The translations under genes and the position numbers were made by a program. Under the pieces are notes generated by a model. It ran no database searches, was not told where the DNA came from, and saw only the letters and a program-made list of their open reading frames with translations. From Leptolyngbya sp. BL0902 (GTDB lineage: Bacteria; Cyanobacteriota; Cyanobacteriia; Phormidesmidales; Phormidesmidaceae), in assembly GCF_016403105.1 (NCBI RefSeq), contig NZ_CP046155.1:620001-684000 (forward strand): a stretch of DNA of 64,000 nt, read 5' to 3'. Below, piece after piece: positions 54,819-62,766 of the stretch (positions are counted from its first letter, which is position 1; the number at the start of each line of letters is the position of its first letter).

Positions 54819-55634
54819 ATGGTGGCCCAAAAGTTAGAGCAACTAAAAGTCTTGTTTGCCGAGATGGATCGGGCCTTGATTGCCTACTCTGGTGGCATTG
54901 ATAGCACCCTGGTGGCCAAGGTGGCCTACGATGTGCTGGGAGATCGCGCCCTGGCGGTAACAGCCAATTCCCCCTCCCTGATGCCGGAGGATTTGGAGGA
55001 CGCCCGCATCCAGGCGGCAACCATCGGCATTGCCCACGAAGTTGTGCAAACCCACGAGCTAGACAACCCCAACTACGCCAGCAACCCGGTCAACCGCTGC
55101 TATTTTTGCAAAAGCGAACTCCACGACACCCTGCGGCCCCTGGCCCTGGAACGGGGTTATCCCTACGTGGTGGACGGGGTGAATGCCGATGATTTGGGGG
55201 ACTATCGACCGGGCATCCAGGCGGCGAAGGAACGGGGGGCACGGTCGCCCTTAGCTGAGATCGGCATCACCAAGCTGGAGGTGCGGCAGATTTCCCAGTT
55301 TTTGGGTCTGCCCTGGTGGGATAAACCCGCCCAGCCCTGCCTCAGTTCCCGCTTTCCCTACGGCGAAGAAATCACCCTGGAAAAGCTGCACCGGGTGGGC
55401 CGAGCCGAGCGCTACCTGCGGGATTTGGGTCTGCGGAACCTGCGGGTTCGATCCGCCGGAGAAACGGCCCGCATTGAGATTCCGGCGGAAGACATCAAAG
55501 ATTTTGTGGCCGATCACGACCTAAATGCCTTGGTCAACGCCTTCCAGGGGTATGGCTTCACCTATGTCACCCTAGACCTCGAAGGCTTCCGCAGCGGCAA
55601 ACTCAACCAGGATCTCCCCCTTGTGAAGGCTTGA
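54819..55634 (+). CDS. larE: LarE-type ATP-dependent sulfurtransferase
   Basis: LarE adds sulfur to the nickel-pincer cofactor precursor, in the pathway started by LarB and completed by LarC. The 271-residue product has the PP-loop SGGIDS (24-29). Three cysteines occur at C94 and C97 (RCYFC) and C174 (QPCLSSRFP). A three-Cys arrangement suggests the iron-sulfur type of LarE rather than the sacrificial single-Cys type of Lactiplantibacillus. This is inference from spacing. The ATG at 54819 is preferred; a TTG at 54801 is possible. larB and larC are not in the window. Confidence 0.85.
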   Translation: MVAQKLEQLKVLFAEMDRALIAYSGGIDSTLVAKVAYDVLGDRALAVTANSPSLMPEDLEDARIQAATIGIAHEVVQTHELDNPNYASNPVNRCYFCKSELHDTLRPLALERGYPYVVDGVNADDLGDYRPGIQAAKERGARSPLAEIGITKLEVRQISQFLGLPWWDKPAQPCLSSRFPYGEEITLEKLHRVGRAERYLRDLGLRNLRVRSAGETARIEIPAEDIKDFVADHDLNALVNAFQGYGFTYVTLDLEGFRSGKLNQDLPLVKA

Positions 55635-55751
55635 CCCCACCCCGTTTTGGCCCTACCTTGGCCTTGGCCCTCGCTGGGCAGGATGTCCCTTCGTTTGGCA
55701 TGGCCCCCCTTGGCCCTCGAACGGCCTGACCTCTAGCCCTTTCTCCTTGTC

Positions 55752-56804
55752 ATGACTTACTACCTCGCTGGCGACATTGGCGGTACCAAAACCATCCTTC
55801 GCCTGGTGGATGCCACGGCGGAAGCCTCTGTCCATCCCCACGTGAAAACCTGCTTTGAACAACGCTACTCCAGTCAGGCTTACCCTGACTTGGTGCCCAT
55901 GGTGAAGGAATTTCTGCACACGGTGGCCGACCAGGCCGGACAGCCGATCCAACCCGTGCGGGCCTGCTTTGCCATCGCTGGCCCGGTGGTAGACAACACC
56001 TCCAGTCTCACCAATTTAGCCTGGTCGCTGGAGGGGGATCGGCTGAAGGAAGAGCTAGGTTTAGAGCGAGTTGAGTTGATCAACGACTTCGAGGCTGTGG
56101 GCTACGGCGTATTTGGCCTAGAACCCGACGACCTCCACACCCTCCAGGCAGGGGACTATCACCCCCATGCCCCGGTGGCCATTTTGGGCGCGGGCACGGG
56201 GCTAGGCCAAGGCTTTGCCATTCCTCACAACGAGCGCTGGCAGGTGTTTCCCTCCGAGGGTGGCCATGCGGACTTTGCCCCCCGCTCGGAACTGGAATTT
56301 CAACTGCTGCGCTACCTGATCGACAAGCACCACATCTCGCGGGTCTCGGTAGAGCGGGTGGTGTCGGGCCAGGGGATTGTCTCCATCTACCAATTTCTGC
56401 GAGATCGGGAATTTGCCCATGAAACCCCCGCCGTGGCCGAAGCCATCACCGCCTGGGAGCGCCAAATCGGCCTCAAGACCAAAACCATCGATCCCGCTGC
56501 CGTGATTGCCCAAGCCGCTGCCGAGGGTCATGATCGCCTCTGCCAAAAGGCGATGGAGATTTTTGTGGAGGCCTACGGGGCCGAAGCTGGAAACCTGGCT
56601 CTTAAGCTGCTGCCCTACGGCGGGCTGTACGTAGCCGGGGGGGTAGCCGCCAAAAACCTCCCTCTGATGACCGCTGGCCAGTTTATGGACGCCTTTTGTC
56701 ACAAGGGTCGCATGAGTTCCCTGCTGGATAACGTCCCGGTTCACATTGTCCTCAACCCCCAAGTGGGGCTGATTGGAGCGGCCCTGAAGGCAGCGCAAAG
56801 CTAG
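55752..56804 (+). CDS. glk: Glucokinase
   Basis: This ATP-dependent glucokinase phosphorylates glucose to glucose-6-phosphate. The 350-residue product opens with the ATPase phosphate-1 loop GDIGGTKT (7-14). It also has VELINDFEAVGYG (about 107-119), LGAGTGLGQGF (about 143-153), the nearby substrate motif PSEGGHADFAP, and a late GGLYVAGGVAAKN typical of ROK-free, Glk-type enzymes. Length is normal. The gene is followed 45 bp later by the IS4-like element, which therefore sits in its 3' flank and not inside it. Confidence 0.94.
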   Translation: MTYYLAGDIGGTKTILRLVDATAEASVHPHVKTCFEQRYSSQAYPDLVPMVKEFLHTVADQAGQPIQPVRACFAIAGPVVDNTSSLTNLAWSLEGDRLKEELGLERVELINDFEAVGYGVFGLEPDDLHTLQAGDYHPHAPVAILGAGTGLGQGFAIPHNERWQVFPSEGGHADFAPRSELEFQLLRYLIDKHHISRVSVERVVSGQGIVSIYQFLRDREFAHETPAVAEAITAWERQIGLKTKTIDPAAVIAQAAAEGHDRLCQKAMEIFVEAYGAEAGNLALKLLPYGGLYVAGGVAAKNLPLMTAGQFMDAFCHKGRMSSLLDNVPVHIVLNPQVGLIGAALKAAQS

Positions 56805-56849
56805 CCCATAGCCCTAGCCGCCCAACCTCAGCCGCCCAGACTGCCAGGG

Positions 56850-58162
56850 CTGACTGCCTGACAGAAGTGGGTGAAAGGCTTGAAACCTCGTGGTGGGAGG
56901 GGAAAAGGTGAGGTGACATGAGACGCTGGAATTTGCGTATTTCAGGGTCTTTGCCATGTCATCCACCACCTGTCTCTATGATCAAGTGCTGTCCTTGCTG
57001 CGTCAATATAGCCATCGTCGGGATTTACGGCACCTCAAAGCGCTGGCGTGGATGGTGACGGCGCTGGTGTGCAGTGGTCGGTTGAGCCTGCCGGAGTGGG
57101 AGGCCTATGTTCCCAGTCGCGCCCGCCAAGCGCAAAGCACCGAACGACGATGGCAACGGTTTATGAGCAATCACCGGGTGCGGATTAAAAGTCTGTACGT
57201 GCCCTTGGCGTTAGCGGCGATTCATCGGTGGAAAGGACGGCGACTCTACCTAGCCCTCGATACGACGGTGCTGTGGAATCGGTATTGCATGATTCACCTG
57301 TCCGTGACCTGTTGTGGGCGGGCGGTGCCCCTGCTGTGGCGGGTGTTAGAGCATCCTAGTGCCACGGTCAGTGCCCAACGGTATTTGCCGATGCTGCGCT
57401 TAGCCCATCGACTGTTGCAGGCTTATCCCGATGTGATGCTGTTAGCCGACCGAGGGTTTGCCAACCATGACCTGCTGGCGTGGCTCAGCGACAGTCGATG
57501 GCACTATGCTTTACGCTTGCCCAGTGATGTGGTGGTGCATGGCCCCCGCCGTCAGCCGATTGAGGTAGGTGTTCTGTGGCCCCCCAAGGGCGAAGTTCGT
57601 TTCTATGAGGGCATTGGCCTGTGGGCCGATGGGCGCTGGCGCTGCAACCTGGTTCTGGCTAACGTCAAAGGCGTTAAGGAGCCCTGGGCGGTCATCACCG
57701 ATGAGCCGCCGACCCTCAATACCCTGTGGCAATATGCCCTCAGGTTCCGAGTTGAGGAACTGTTCCTCGATTCAAAATCCGGGGCCTTTGCCCTCGAATC
57801 TTCCGGCATCCGCTCCGCCCAAGCCCTCGAACGTCTCTACCTCGTCGCGGCAGTCGCCATCCTCTATGGCACCACCCAGGGCATGGCCGCTCAACTCGAC
57901 GGTCTCCGCTCTCAGGTTGACCCTCATTGGACACGGGGCATCAGCTATCTCAAAATCGGCCTCCGCTGGCTTAGAGGGGTGGTCAACAAAGGGCGTCCGT
58001 TGCTCAACCCCATCCCCCTATTGACCGTTGACCCAGATCCCTGTTTTGCATCTAAAAAGGCAGAAGCCCGATATTATGACCGCATCTGGTTCTCTAGGAT
58101 CCAGTCCATGCGCTGTCAGCTACCCCCTTGGGAGGCCGCATAAAGATGTGTCAGGCAGTCAG
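56850..58162 (+). mobile_element. IS4-like insertion sequence with perfect 9-bp target duplication
   Basis: The element is 1313 bp, with inverted ends starting CTGACTGCCTGACA (56850-56863) and ending TGTCAGGCAGTCAG (58149-58162), a perfect 14-bp match. It is flanked by identical 9-bp copies of CTGCCAGGG at 56841-56849 and 58163-58171, so insertion is recent. It lies between glk and a small ORF, and its transposase frame is complete. Confidence 0.95.
56956..58143 (+). CDS. IS4-family DDE transposase
   Basis: The 395-residue transposase has the DDE acid triad in D102 (ALDTTVLWN), D165 (LLADRGFAN) and E267/E268 (RVEELFLDSKSG), which fits IS4-type enzymes. It opens with a helical N-terminal domain (residues 1-95) that should bind the ends. 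The frame is uninterrupted. The ATG at 56956 gives this length. Subgroup could not be assigned. Confidence 0.93.
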   Translation: MSSTTCLYDQVLSLLRQYSHRRDLRHLKALAWMVTALVCSGRLSLPEWEAYVPSRARQAQSTERRWQRFMSNHRVRIKSLYVPLALAAIHRWKGRRLYLALDTTVLWNRYCMIHLSVTCCGRAVPLLWRVLEHPSATVSAQRYLPMLRLAHRLLQAYPDVMLLADRGFANHDLLAWLSDSRWHYALRLPSDVVVHGPRRQPIEVGVLWPPKGEVRFYEGIGLWADGRWRCNLVLANVKGVKEPWAVITDEPPTLNTLWQYALRFRVEELFLDSKSGAFALESSGIRSAQALERLYLVAAVAILYGTTQGMAAQLDGLRSQVDPHWTRGISYLKIGLRWLRGVVNKGRPLLNPIPLLTVDPDPCFASKKAEARYYDRIWFSRIQSMRCQLPPWEAA

Positions 58163-58309
58163 CTGCCAGGGTGTGCGGTATCTCTAAACTTCCCCAGTTC
58201 TCTGAAGAATCGCAGACAACCCAAGCGGGCGCAGAAGCCTCGCCCCTGCGGCTAGCTAGGCACAGATCGGCCCTATCCTAGTCGGCTTTAAGACCAATCG
58301 TGTAGCAGC

Positions 58310-58474
58310 CTATGCCTTGCGGGTGTGTTCGGCCATTTGCATCGTAAATTCGGCCTGGGTAAGGGTAGCGGCTACCTGGCAGGCCACCTCTGGGGAGAGG
58401 CTGGGCTGGGTTTCGGCCAGGAAGGTGAGGTAGCCCTGGAAGGTGCTGGTGATAATAACCTTGTTTTGCTGCAT
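58310..58474 (-). CDS. Small 54-residue protein, unrecognised
   Basis: This short frame reads MQQNKVIITSTFQGYLTFLA at its start and ends AEHTRKA. It has a strong ribosome site (CCCAGGAGAC) seven bases before its ATG at 58474, and codon use similar to neighbours. The middle is LSPEVACQVAATLTQAEF, likely one amphipathic helix. I do not recognise a family. It has no hydrophobic anchor. It lies just beyond the IS4-like element, in the opposite orientation to the photolyase gene. Coding is likely, but it is not certain. Confidence 0.55.
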   Translation of the reverse strand: MQQNKVIITSTFQGYLTFLAETQPSLSPEVACQVAATLTQAEFTMQMAEHTRKA

Positions 58475-58649
58475 GGTGAAGTCTCCTGGGAAAGGCGATC
58501 ACAGGGCGGTTGCCCAAGCGTTTCCGAACGGTGGGGGCCTGTCTGATCACAGTCCCTGTCGGCATAGGTTGGCCAACCCTGTCCCCTGCGAGGACGCCGG
58601 ATTCAGGACTATACTGTAACCCGGCAATCCTGCGGTTCGGGCGTTTTTC

Positions 58650-60089
58650 ATGGCAGATTTAATCCTTTTTTGGCATCGTCGCGATTTGCGCCTAGGGGAT
58701 AACCTGGGCCTGACGGCGGCACGGGAACGCAGCGCCCAGGTGGTGGGGGTGTTCTGCCTCGATCCGGCCATTTTGCAAGGTAAAGACATGGCTCCGGCGC
58801 GAGTGGCCTACATGATTGGCTGTTTGGCCGACTTGCAGCACCGCTACACCCAGGCCGGAGGACAGCTTTTGATCCTCCAGGGCGACCCGCGCCAGCAAAT
58901 TCCGGCCCTGGCCCAAGCCCTGGGAACCGCCGCCGTGTACTGGAACCGCGATGTAGAACCCTACTCTCGCCAGCGGGATAAGGCCGTGGTGGAAGCTCTC
59001 AAGACCGTCGGCGTAGGCTTTGAAACCGTCTTTTGGGATCAGCTCCTCCACGCACCGGGGGACGTTCTCACCGGATCTGGTCAGCCCTACACCGTCTACG
59101 GCCCCTTCTGGAAAAACTGGCAGCGACAGGCCAAGCAATCCCCACTGCCAACGCCCCAGGGGCTCCAAGGCTTGAGCGCCACCCAACAGCAGGCCGCTCA
59201 GGCCGTCGGGTGCGTTCCTCTGCCCAGCGCCCAAGATTTAGGGTTTCTGTGGGACAAGGGTTTTCCTGTGGAACCAGGAGAACAGGCGGCCCTGGCGAGG
59301 CTGGCCAGCTTTTGCGACGATGATCGCCGGATTGGCACCTACGACGACCAGCGCAATTTTCCAGCGGTGGAGGGCACCTCTGGCCTTAGTGCCGCGCTGA
59401 AGTTTGGGGCCATCGGCATTCGCACCCTGTGGGCCGCAGCCGCCGAAGCCTACGACCGAGGCCGCAGCGACGAAGCCCGCAGCAACGTGCAAACCTGGCA
59501 GCAAGAACTGGCATGGCGCGAGTTTTATCAGCACGTTCTCTACTTTTTTCCAGAACTGGCGGATGGCCCCTACCGCCCCCAGTGGAAAGATTTTCCTTGG
59601 GAGAACAACCCCGACCACTTTGCCGCCTGGTGCGAAGGCCGCACGGGCTACCCGATTGTGGATGCCGCCATGCGCCAGCTTCGAGAAACGGGCTGGATGC
59701 ACAACCGCTGCCGCATGATTGTGGCTAGCTTTCTCACCAAAGACCTGATCATCAACTGGCAGTGGGGCGAACAATACTTTATGCAAAATCTCGTTGACGG
59801 CGATCTCGCGGCCAACAACGGCGGATGGCAATGGAGTGCCTCCAGCGGCATGGATCCCAAACCCCTCCGCATTTTTAACCCCGCCAGCCAAGCCCAAAAG
59901 TTTGACCCCGACGCCGACTACATCCGCCAGTGGGTGCCCGAACTCAAATCCCTAGACACCCAGGTGTTGGTAACGGGCAAAATTCCGGCCCAAGTTTGCC
60001 GACGCATCGGCTATCCCGTCCCCATCGTCGATCACAAGGTTCAGCAGGCTATTTTTAAGGACAAATACAAAGCCCAAAAGGGCGCTTAG
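58650..60089 (+). CDS. phr: Deoxyribodipyrimidine photolyase (class I CPD)
   Basis: The enzyme repairs UV-made cyclobutane pyrimidine dimers using blue light, with FADH- and a light-harvesting cofactor. The 479-residue protein has an N-terminal antenna domain ([18 protein letters not shown] at residues 4-21) and an FAD-binding C-terminal domain. The latter carries [18 protein letters not shown], then the photolyase signature [13 protein letters not shown] and [15 protein letters not shown]. This is the class I type common in cyanobacteria. It stops at 60087-60089, inside a tandem duplication. Confidence 0.95.
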   Translation: MADLILFWHRRDLRLGDNLGLTAARERSAQVVGVFCLDPAILQGKDMAPARVAYMIGCLADLQHRYTQAGGQLLILQGDPRQQIPALAQALGTAAVYWNRDVEPYSRQRDKAVVEALKTVGVGFETVFWDQLLHAPGDVLTGSGQPYTVYGPFWKNWQRQAKQSPLPTPQGLQGLSATQQQAAQAVGCVPLPSAQDLGFLWDKGFPVEPGEQAALARLASFCDDDRRIGTYDDQRNFPAVEGTSGLSAALKFGAIGIRTLWAAAAEAYDRGRSDEARSNVQTWQQELAWREFYQHVLYFFPELADGPYRPQWKDFPWENNPDHFAAWCEGRTGYPIVDAAMRQLRETGWMHNRCRMIVASFLTKDLIINWQWGEQYFMQNLVDGDLAANNGGWQWSASSGMDPKPLRIFNPASQAQKFDPDADYIRQWVPELKSLDTQVLVTGKIPAQVCRRIGYPVPIVDHKVQQAIFKDKYKAQKGA

Positions 60090-60121
60090 CTAGGCGTAGG
60101 TGCGCTTAGCTGGGCGTAGTT
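60082..60121. repeat. 20-bp tandem duplication spanning the phr stop
   Basis: Two 20-bp units (60082-60101 and 60102-60121), both starting GCGCTTAGCT, differ at only two bases. The photolyase stop codon (60087-60089) sits inside the first unit, and the second unit repeats the same stop context 20 bp later. Confidence 0.9.
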
Positions 60122-60183
60122 TTTGATGGGCAGTGCGCCAAGCCGACACCCTACCCCACCGAATCAGCACTATGTCCTGCAAC

Positions 60184-62766
60184 CTACACCGCCAACTTGC
60201 CCCGGACATCCCGCAACCACCAGGTTCCCCAGTGGAAGCCCATCACCAGCCCTAGGGATCCGGTGGCTAGGTACATCACGGTGGCCAGGGCACCCACGAT
60301 CATGGGGCGGGCCAAGGTGAAGAGCGGCGTTACTGAGGTAGATCGCTGCCGCAAGTGGTGGTAGATCAGCCAGAGCCCCAGGCTGATCATCGTCCAGAGG
60401 CCAATTATGGAGGGACGCACGCCCTCGGTGGGGTGGGGCAGCAGCAGCACCCGAAACACGAGTTCTTGCCAGAGGACAGGGCTGATCAGAGCCAGCAGGG
60501 CGGCGGCGAGGGTCGGGTTCGTTGGGGCGATGGGGCGTGGTAGGTGGGATTGGGCAAGGCCGAAGATTCCTAGGCCCAGCAGCGCTATCACAACGTCCCA
60601 GCGAGAGGGCGGAGCAAGGGACTCGATCAGCCGGGAAAAGACGACGGGAACAACGACAAACTCCCCAAACAGCGGCGTGGCAGCGAGAGGCAGGATGGTG
60701 GGATCCTCGCCGCCCACTTGGTAGGTGTTCAAAAACCAGAGGTCGCCGCCCTGCTGAAGGAAAATGGCGGTCATGTTGTCGTGGGCCACGCGGGGAATCA
60801 CCGTGCGCCAACTCAGCAGGTTATTGAGCCAGGTGGTTTGGTTGGCAAAGGCGCTGGCGGGGTCGGCGACGGATGGTGTGCCCTCAATTCCGGTGAGGAC
60901 GGAGGCATTGTCGCGCCAGTCGGGTCGCACGATGCCCAGAGGCACCAGTTGCCCTTGCAAGCGCTGACCCAGGGCCACCAGGTCTCGAAACAAGGCCGTT
61001 TGGGGATCGTCGGGATGGCTGGTCAGCCAGTCTTGGGCGGCGGGAGAACCGCTGACCTGGTTCCGCAGCACCCGGATGGTTTCGTAGAGGGCTTGGCTGG
61101 AATCTTGCACACAGGACTGGGCCGGGGTGACGATGGAGGCCCCAGTGCCGTCTCCAGTGCGGTAGCGGGCCATCATCACCATGAGCTGCCGATCTAGTTC
61201 GGCTAGGGGCGAGAAGGTGAGATCGCCCAGCCGATAGGTGTGGCTGAGGGCGGGCAACAGCACCAGCGCATCAACGATGGGACGGGTGCCCAGCCAGCCC
61301 CGTTTGAGGTTGCCGCTATATTCCGCCCACAGGGTGCGACCTGCCACAATTCCCTGGGCATTGTGGGAATAGACTTGGTCGTAAATCACCCGAATCTGCG
61401 GCTCTTGGGTGAAGGGATCGGTGACGACCTCCCCCAGGCCAAAGGCAAAGTGCCCCGTGACGGTGCCCGGTACCGAGCGCGGTTCCGCCAGTTCGCCCCC
61501 AATGCCACCAAAGAGATGCAGCAGCAGCAGACGATCTCCCACGGCCCAGGTGGGCGCTGGCGGGGATCCATCCTGGGCTTTCACCAGCACCGATTCCAGC
61601 GTTCCCTTGCGCTGGGGCGTCCGTCGCCAGTTGCCAAAGCGAATGCGGTTGAGCCCCTGAACCTGCCCTACTAAGACCTGCTGGGGCTGAAGCTGAAACA
61701 GCCGTCGGGGCATGATGGCCCGCACCACCAAGGTGCCCGTGGCATCGGGGGAACCATAGAGATACCAGCCCGCCGCTCCAGCGGGAGACTGGGCCAAGGC
61801 TTGGGGCGTCGATGAAAACACCCCGGTCTTGGGATGGGCGGGCACCTGGGGCAGATGGACGGTTTCCGTGGGGCCATCAAAGGCTTGGCTGGCGGGGTTG
61901 TAGTGTTGTACCTGCACAAAATCGCTGGGACACACCGCCTGACCAGGACACTGATCCGGGGCAGGATACCCCTCGGCTGGCCCCAGAATTTGCACCAGGC
62001 CATAGAACCGCTCTGGAATCTGGGTCGGCATTTCGTCGATCAACAGGACGGGGTTGCCCGCTGGGTCTGGGTTCCCCACCGCAACCGGAGGCAGCGCCAC
62101 CAGCATATCGTCCTGGGGCCGAGTGCCCGCCAAGGATTGCAGCGGCCCCACCCTGGCCCAGCCATTCAGCCGAGTGGGATGCACAATGCCCTTGGCGATG
62201 CTCTCTAGGGCTGCGTCGTTAAAGAGAATTCCGCGAGTGACCAGGGCCAAAAACGCATCGGTTTCCGGCGTTTCCTGCCATTGCAGCCGTACCCGTTGGC
62301 CAACCCAGGCCGTATCGGGACTGGTCAAAACCTCCATCCAGACCCAGTCTCGATCTTCGGCTTCGGCAGCGGTTTGATCCGGCAAGATCAGCCGTCCGGC
62401 CCAGTCGGCCACGGGGCGATAGTTCTGGGGTGTTGCGGGTTGAATCGGTAAGGGCGTCGTCCAGATATCAGGGGACTCGGTGGTTGGGGTGTGCTGATTT
62501 GGGTTCCCTAGGTTTGGACTGTCTGGGCTTGGACTGTCTGGGCTTGGGTTCCCCAACCCTGGAGTTGTGATCGCTGGCGTATCAGGAACTTGGGCCACCA
62601 TTGCCGCTGTCATTGGCCCAAACCCGCCCCAGGCCAAGCAAAGCAGTGCCGTCAGCAGGGTCAAAAGTCCCCAACGACAGTGCTTCCAGGTCGATTTTAG
62701 GCAGGGCTGCTGAGTCCGTCGTGGGATCATCAGGACAAGGCGAGACCAAAGACCAAGGCGGTTCAT
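60184..62766 (-). CDS. Large exported-domain protein with C-terminal CPBP-type membrane domain
   Basis: From the ATG at 62766 the 860-residue protein has an N-terminal hydrophobic segment (about 32-52), a Pro/Asn/Ser-rich linker with short repeats (PSPDSPSPDSPNLGNP), and a large folded extracytoplasmic region (about 110-660). A C-terminal block of about 190 residues with several membrane helices ends it. That block carries WQELVFRVLLLP and GFHWGTWWL, which resemble motifs of CPBP intramembrane proteases (E-x-x-x-R and an H-containing helix). The canonical EE is QE. The start overlaps the upstream gene's stop by four bases (ATGA). No homologue of the exported part is recognised. Confidence 0.65.
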   Translation of the reverse strand: MNRLGLWSRLVLMIPRRTQQPCLKSTWKHCRWGLLTLLTALLCLAWGGFGPMTAAMVAQVPDTPAITTPGLGNPSPDSPSPDSPNLGNPNQHTPTTESPDIWTTPLPIQPATPQNYRPVADWAGRLILPDQTAAEAEDRDWVWMEVLTSPDTAWVGQRVRLQWQETPETDAFLALVTRGILFNDAALESIAKGIVHPTRLNGWARVGPLQSLAGTRPQDDMLVALPPVAVGNPDPAGNPVLLIDEMPTQIPERFYGLVQILGPAEGYPAPDQCPGQAVCPSDFVQVQHYNPASQAFDGPTETVHLPQVPAHPKTGVFSSTPQALAQSPAGAAGWYLYGSPDATGTLVVRAIMPRRLFQLQPQQVLVGQVQGLNRIRFGNWRRTPQRKGTLESVLVKAQDGSPPAPTWAVGDRLLLLHLFGGIGGELAEPRSVPGTVTGHFAFGLGEVVTDPFTQEPQIRVIYDQVYSHNAQGIVAGRTLWAEYSGNLKRGWLGTRPIVDALVLLPALSHTYRLGDLTFSPLAELDRQLMVMMARYRTGDGTGASIVTPAQSCVQDSSQALYETIRVLRNQVSGSPAAQDWLTSHPDDPQTALFRDLVALGQRLQGQLVPLGIVRPDWRDNASVLTGIEGTPSVADPASAFANQTTWLNNLLSWRTVIPRVAHDNMTAIFLQQGGDLWFLNTYQVGGEDPTILPLAATPLFGEFVVVPVVFSRLIESLAPPSRWDVVIALLGLGIFGLAQSHLPRPIAPTNPTLAAALLALISPVLWQELVFRVLLLPHPTEGVRPSIIGLWTMISLGLWLIYHHLRQRSTSVTPLFTLARPMIVGALATVMYLATGSLGLVMGFHWGTWWLRDVRGKLAV

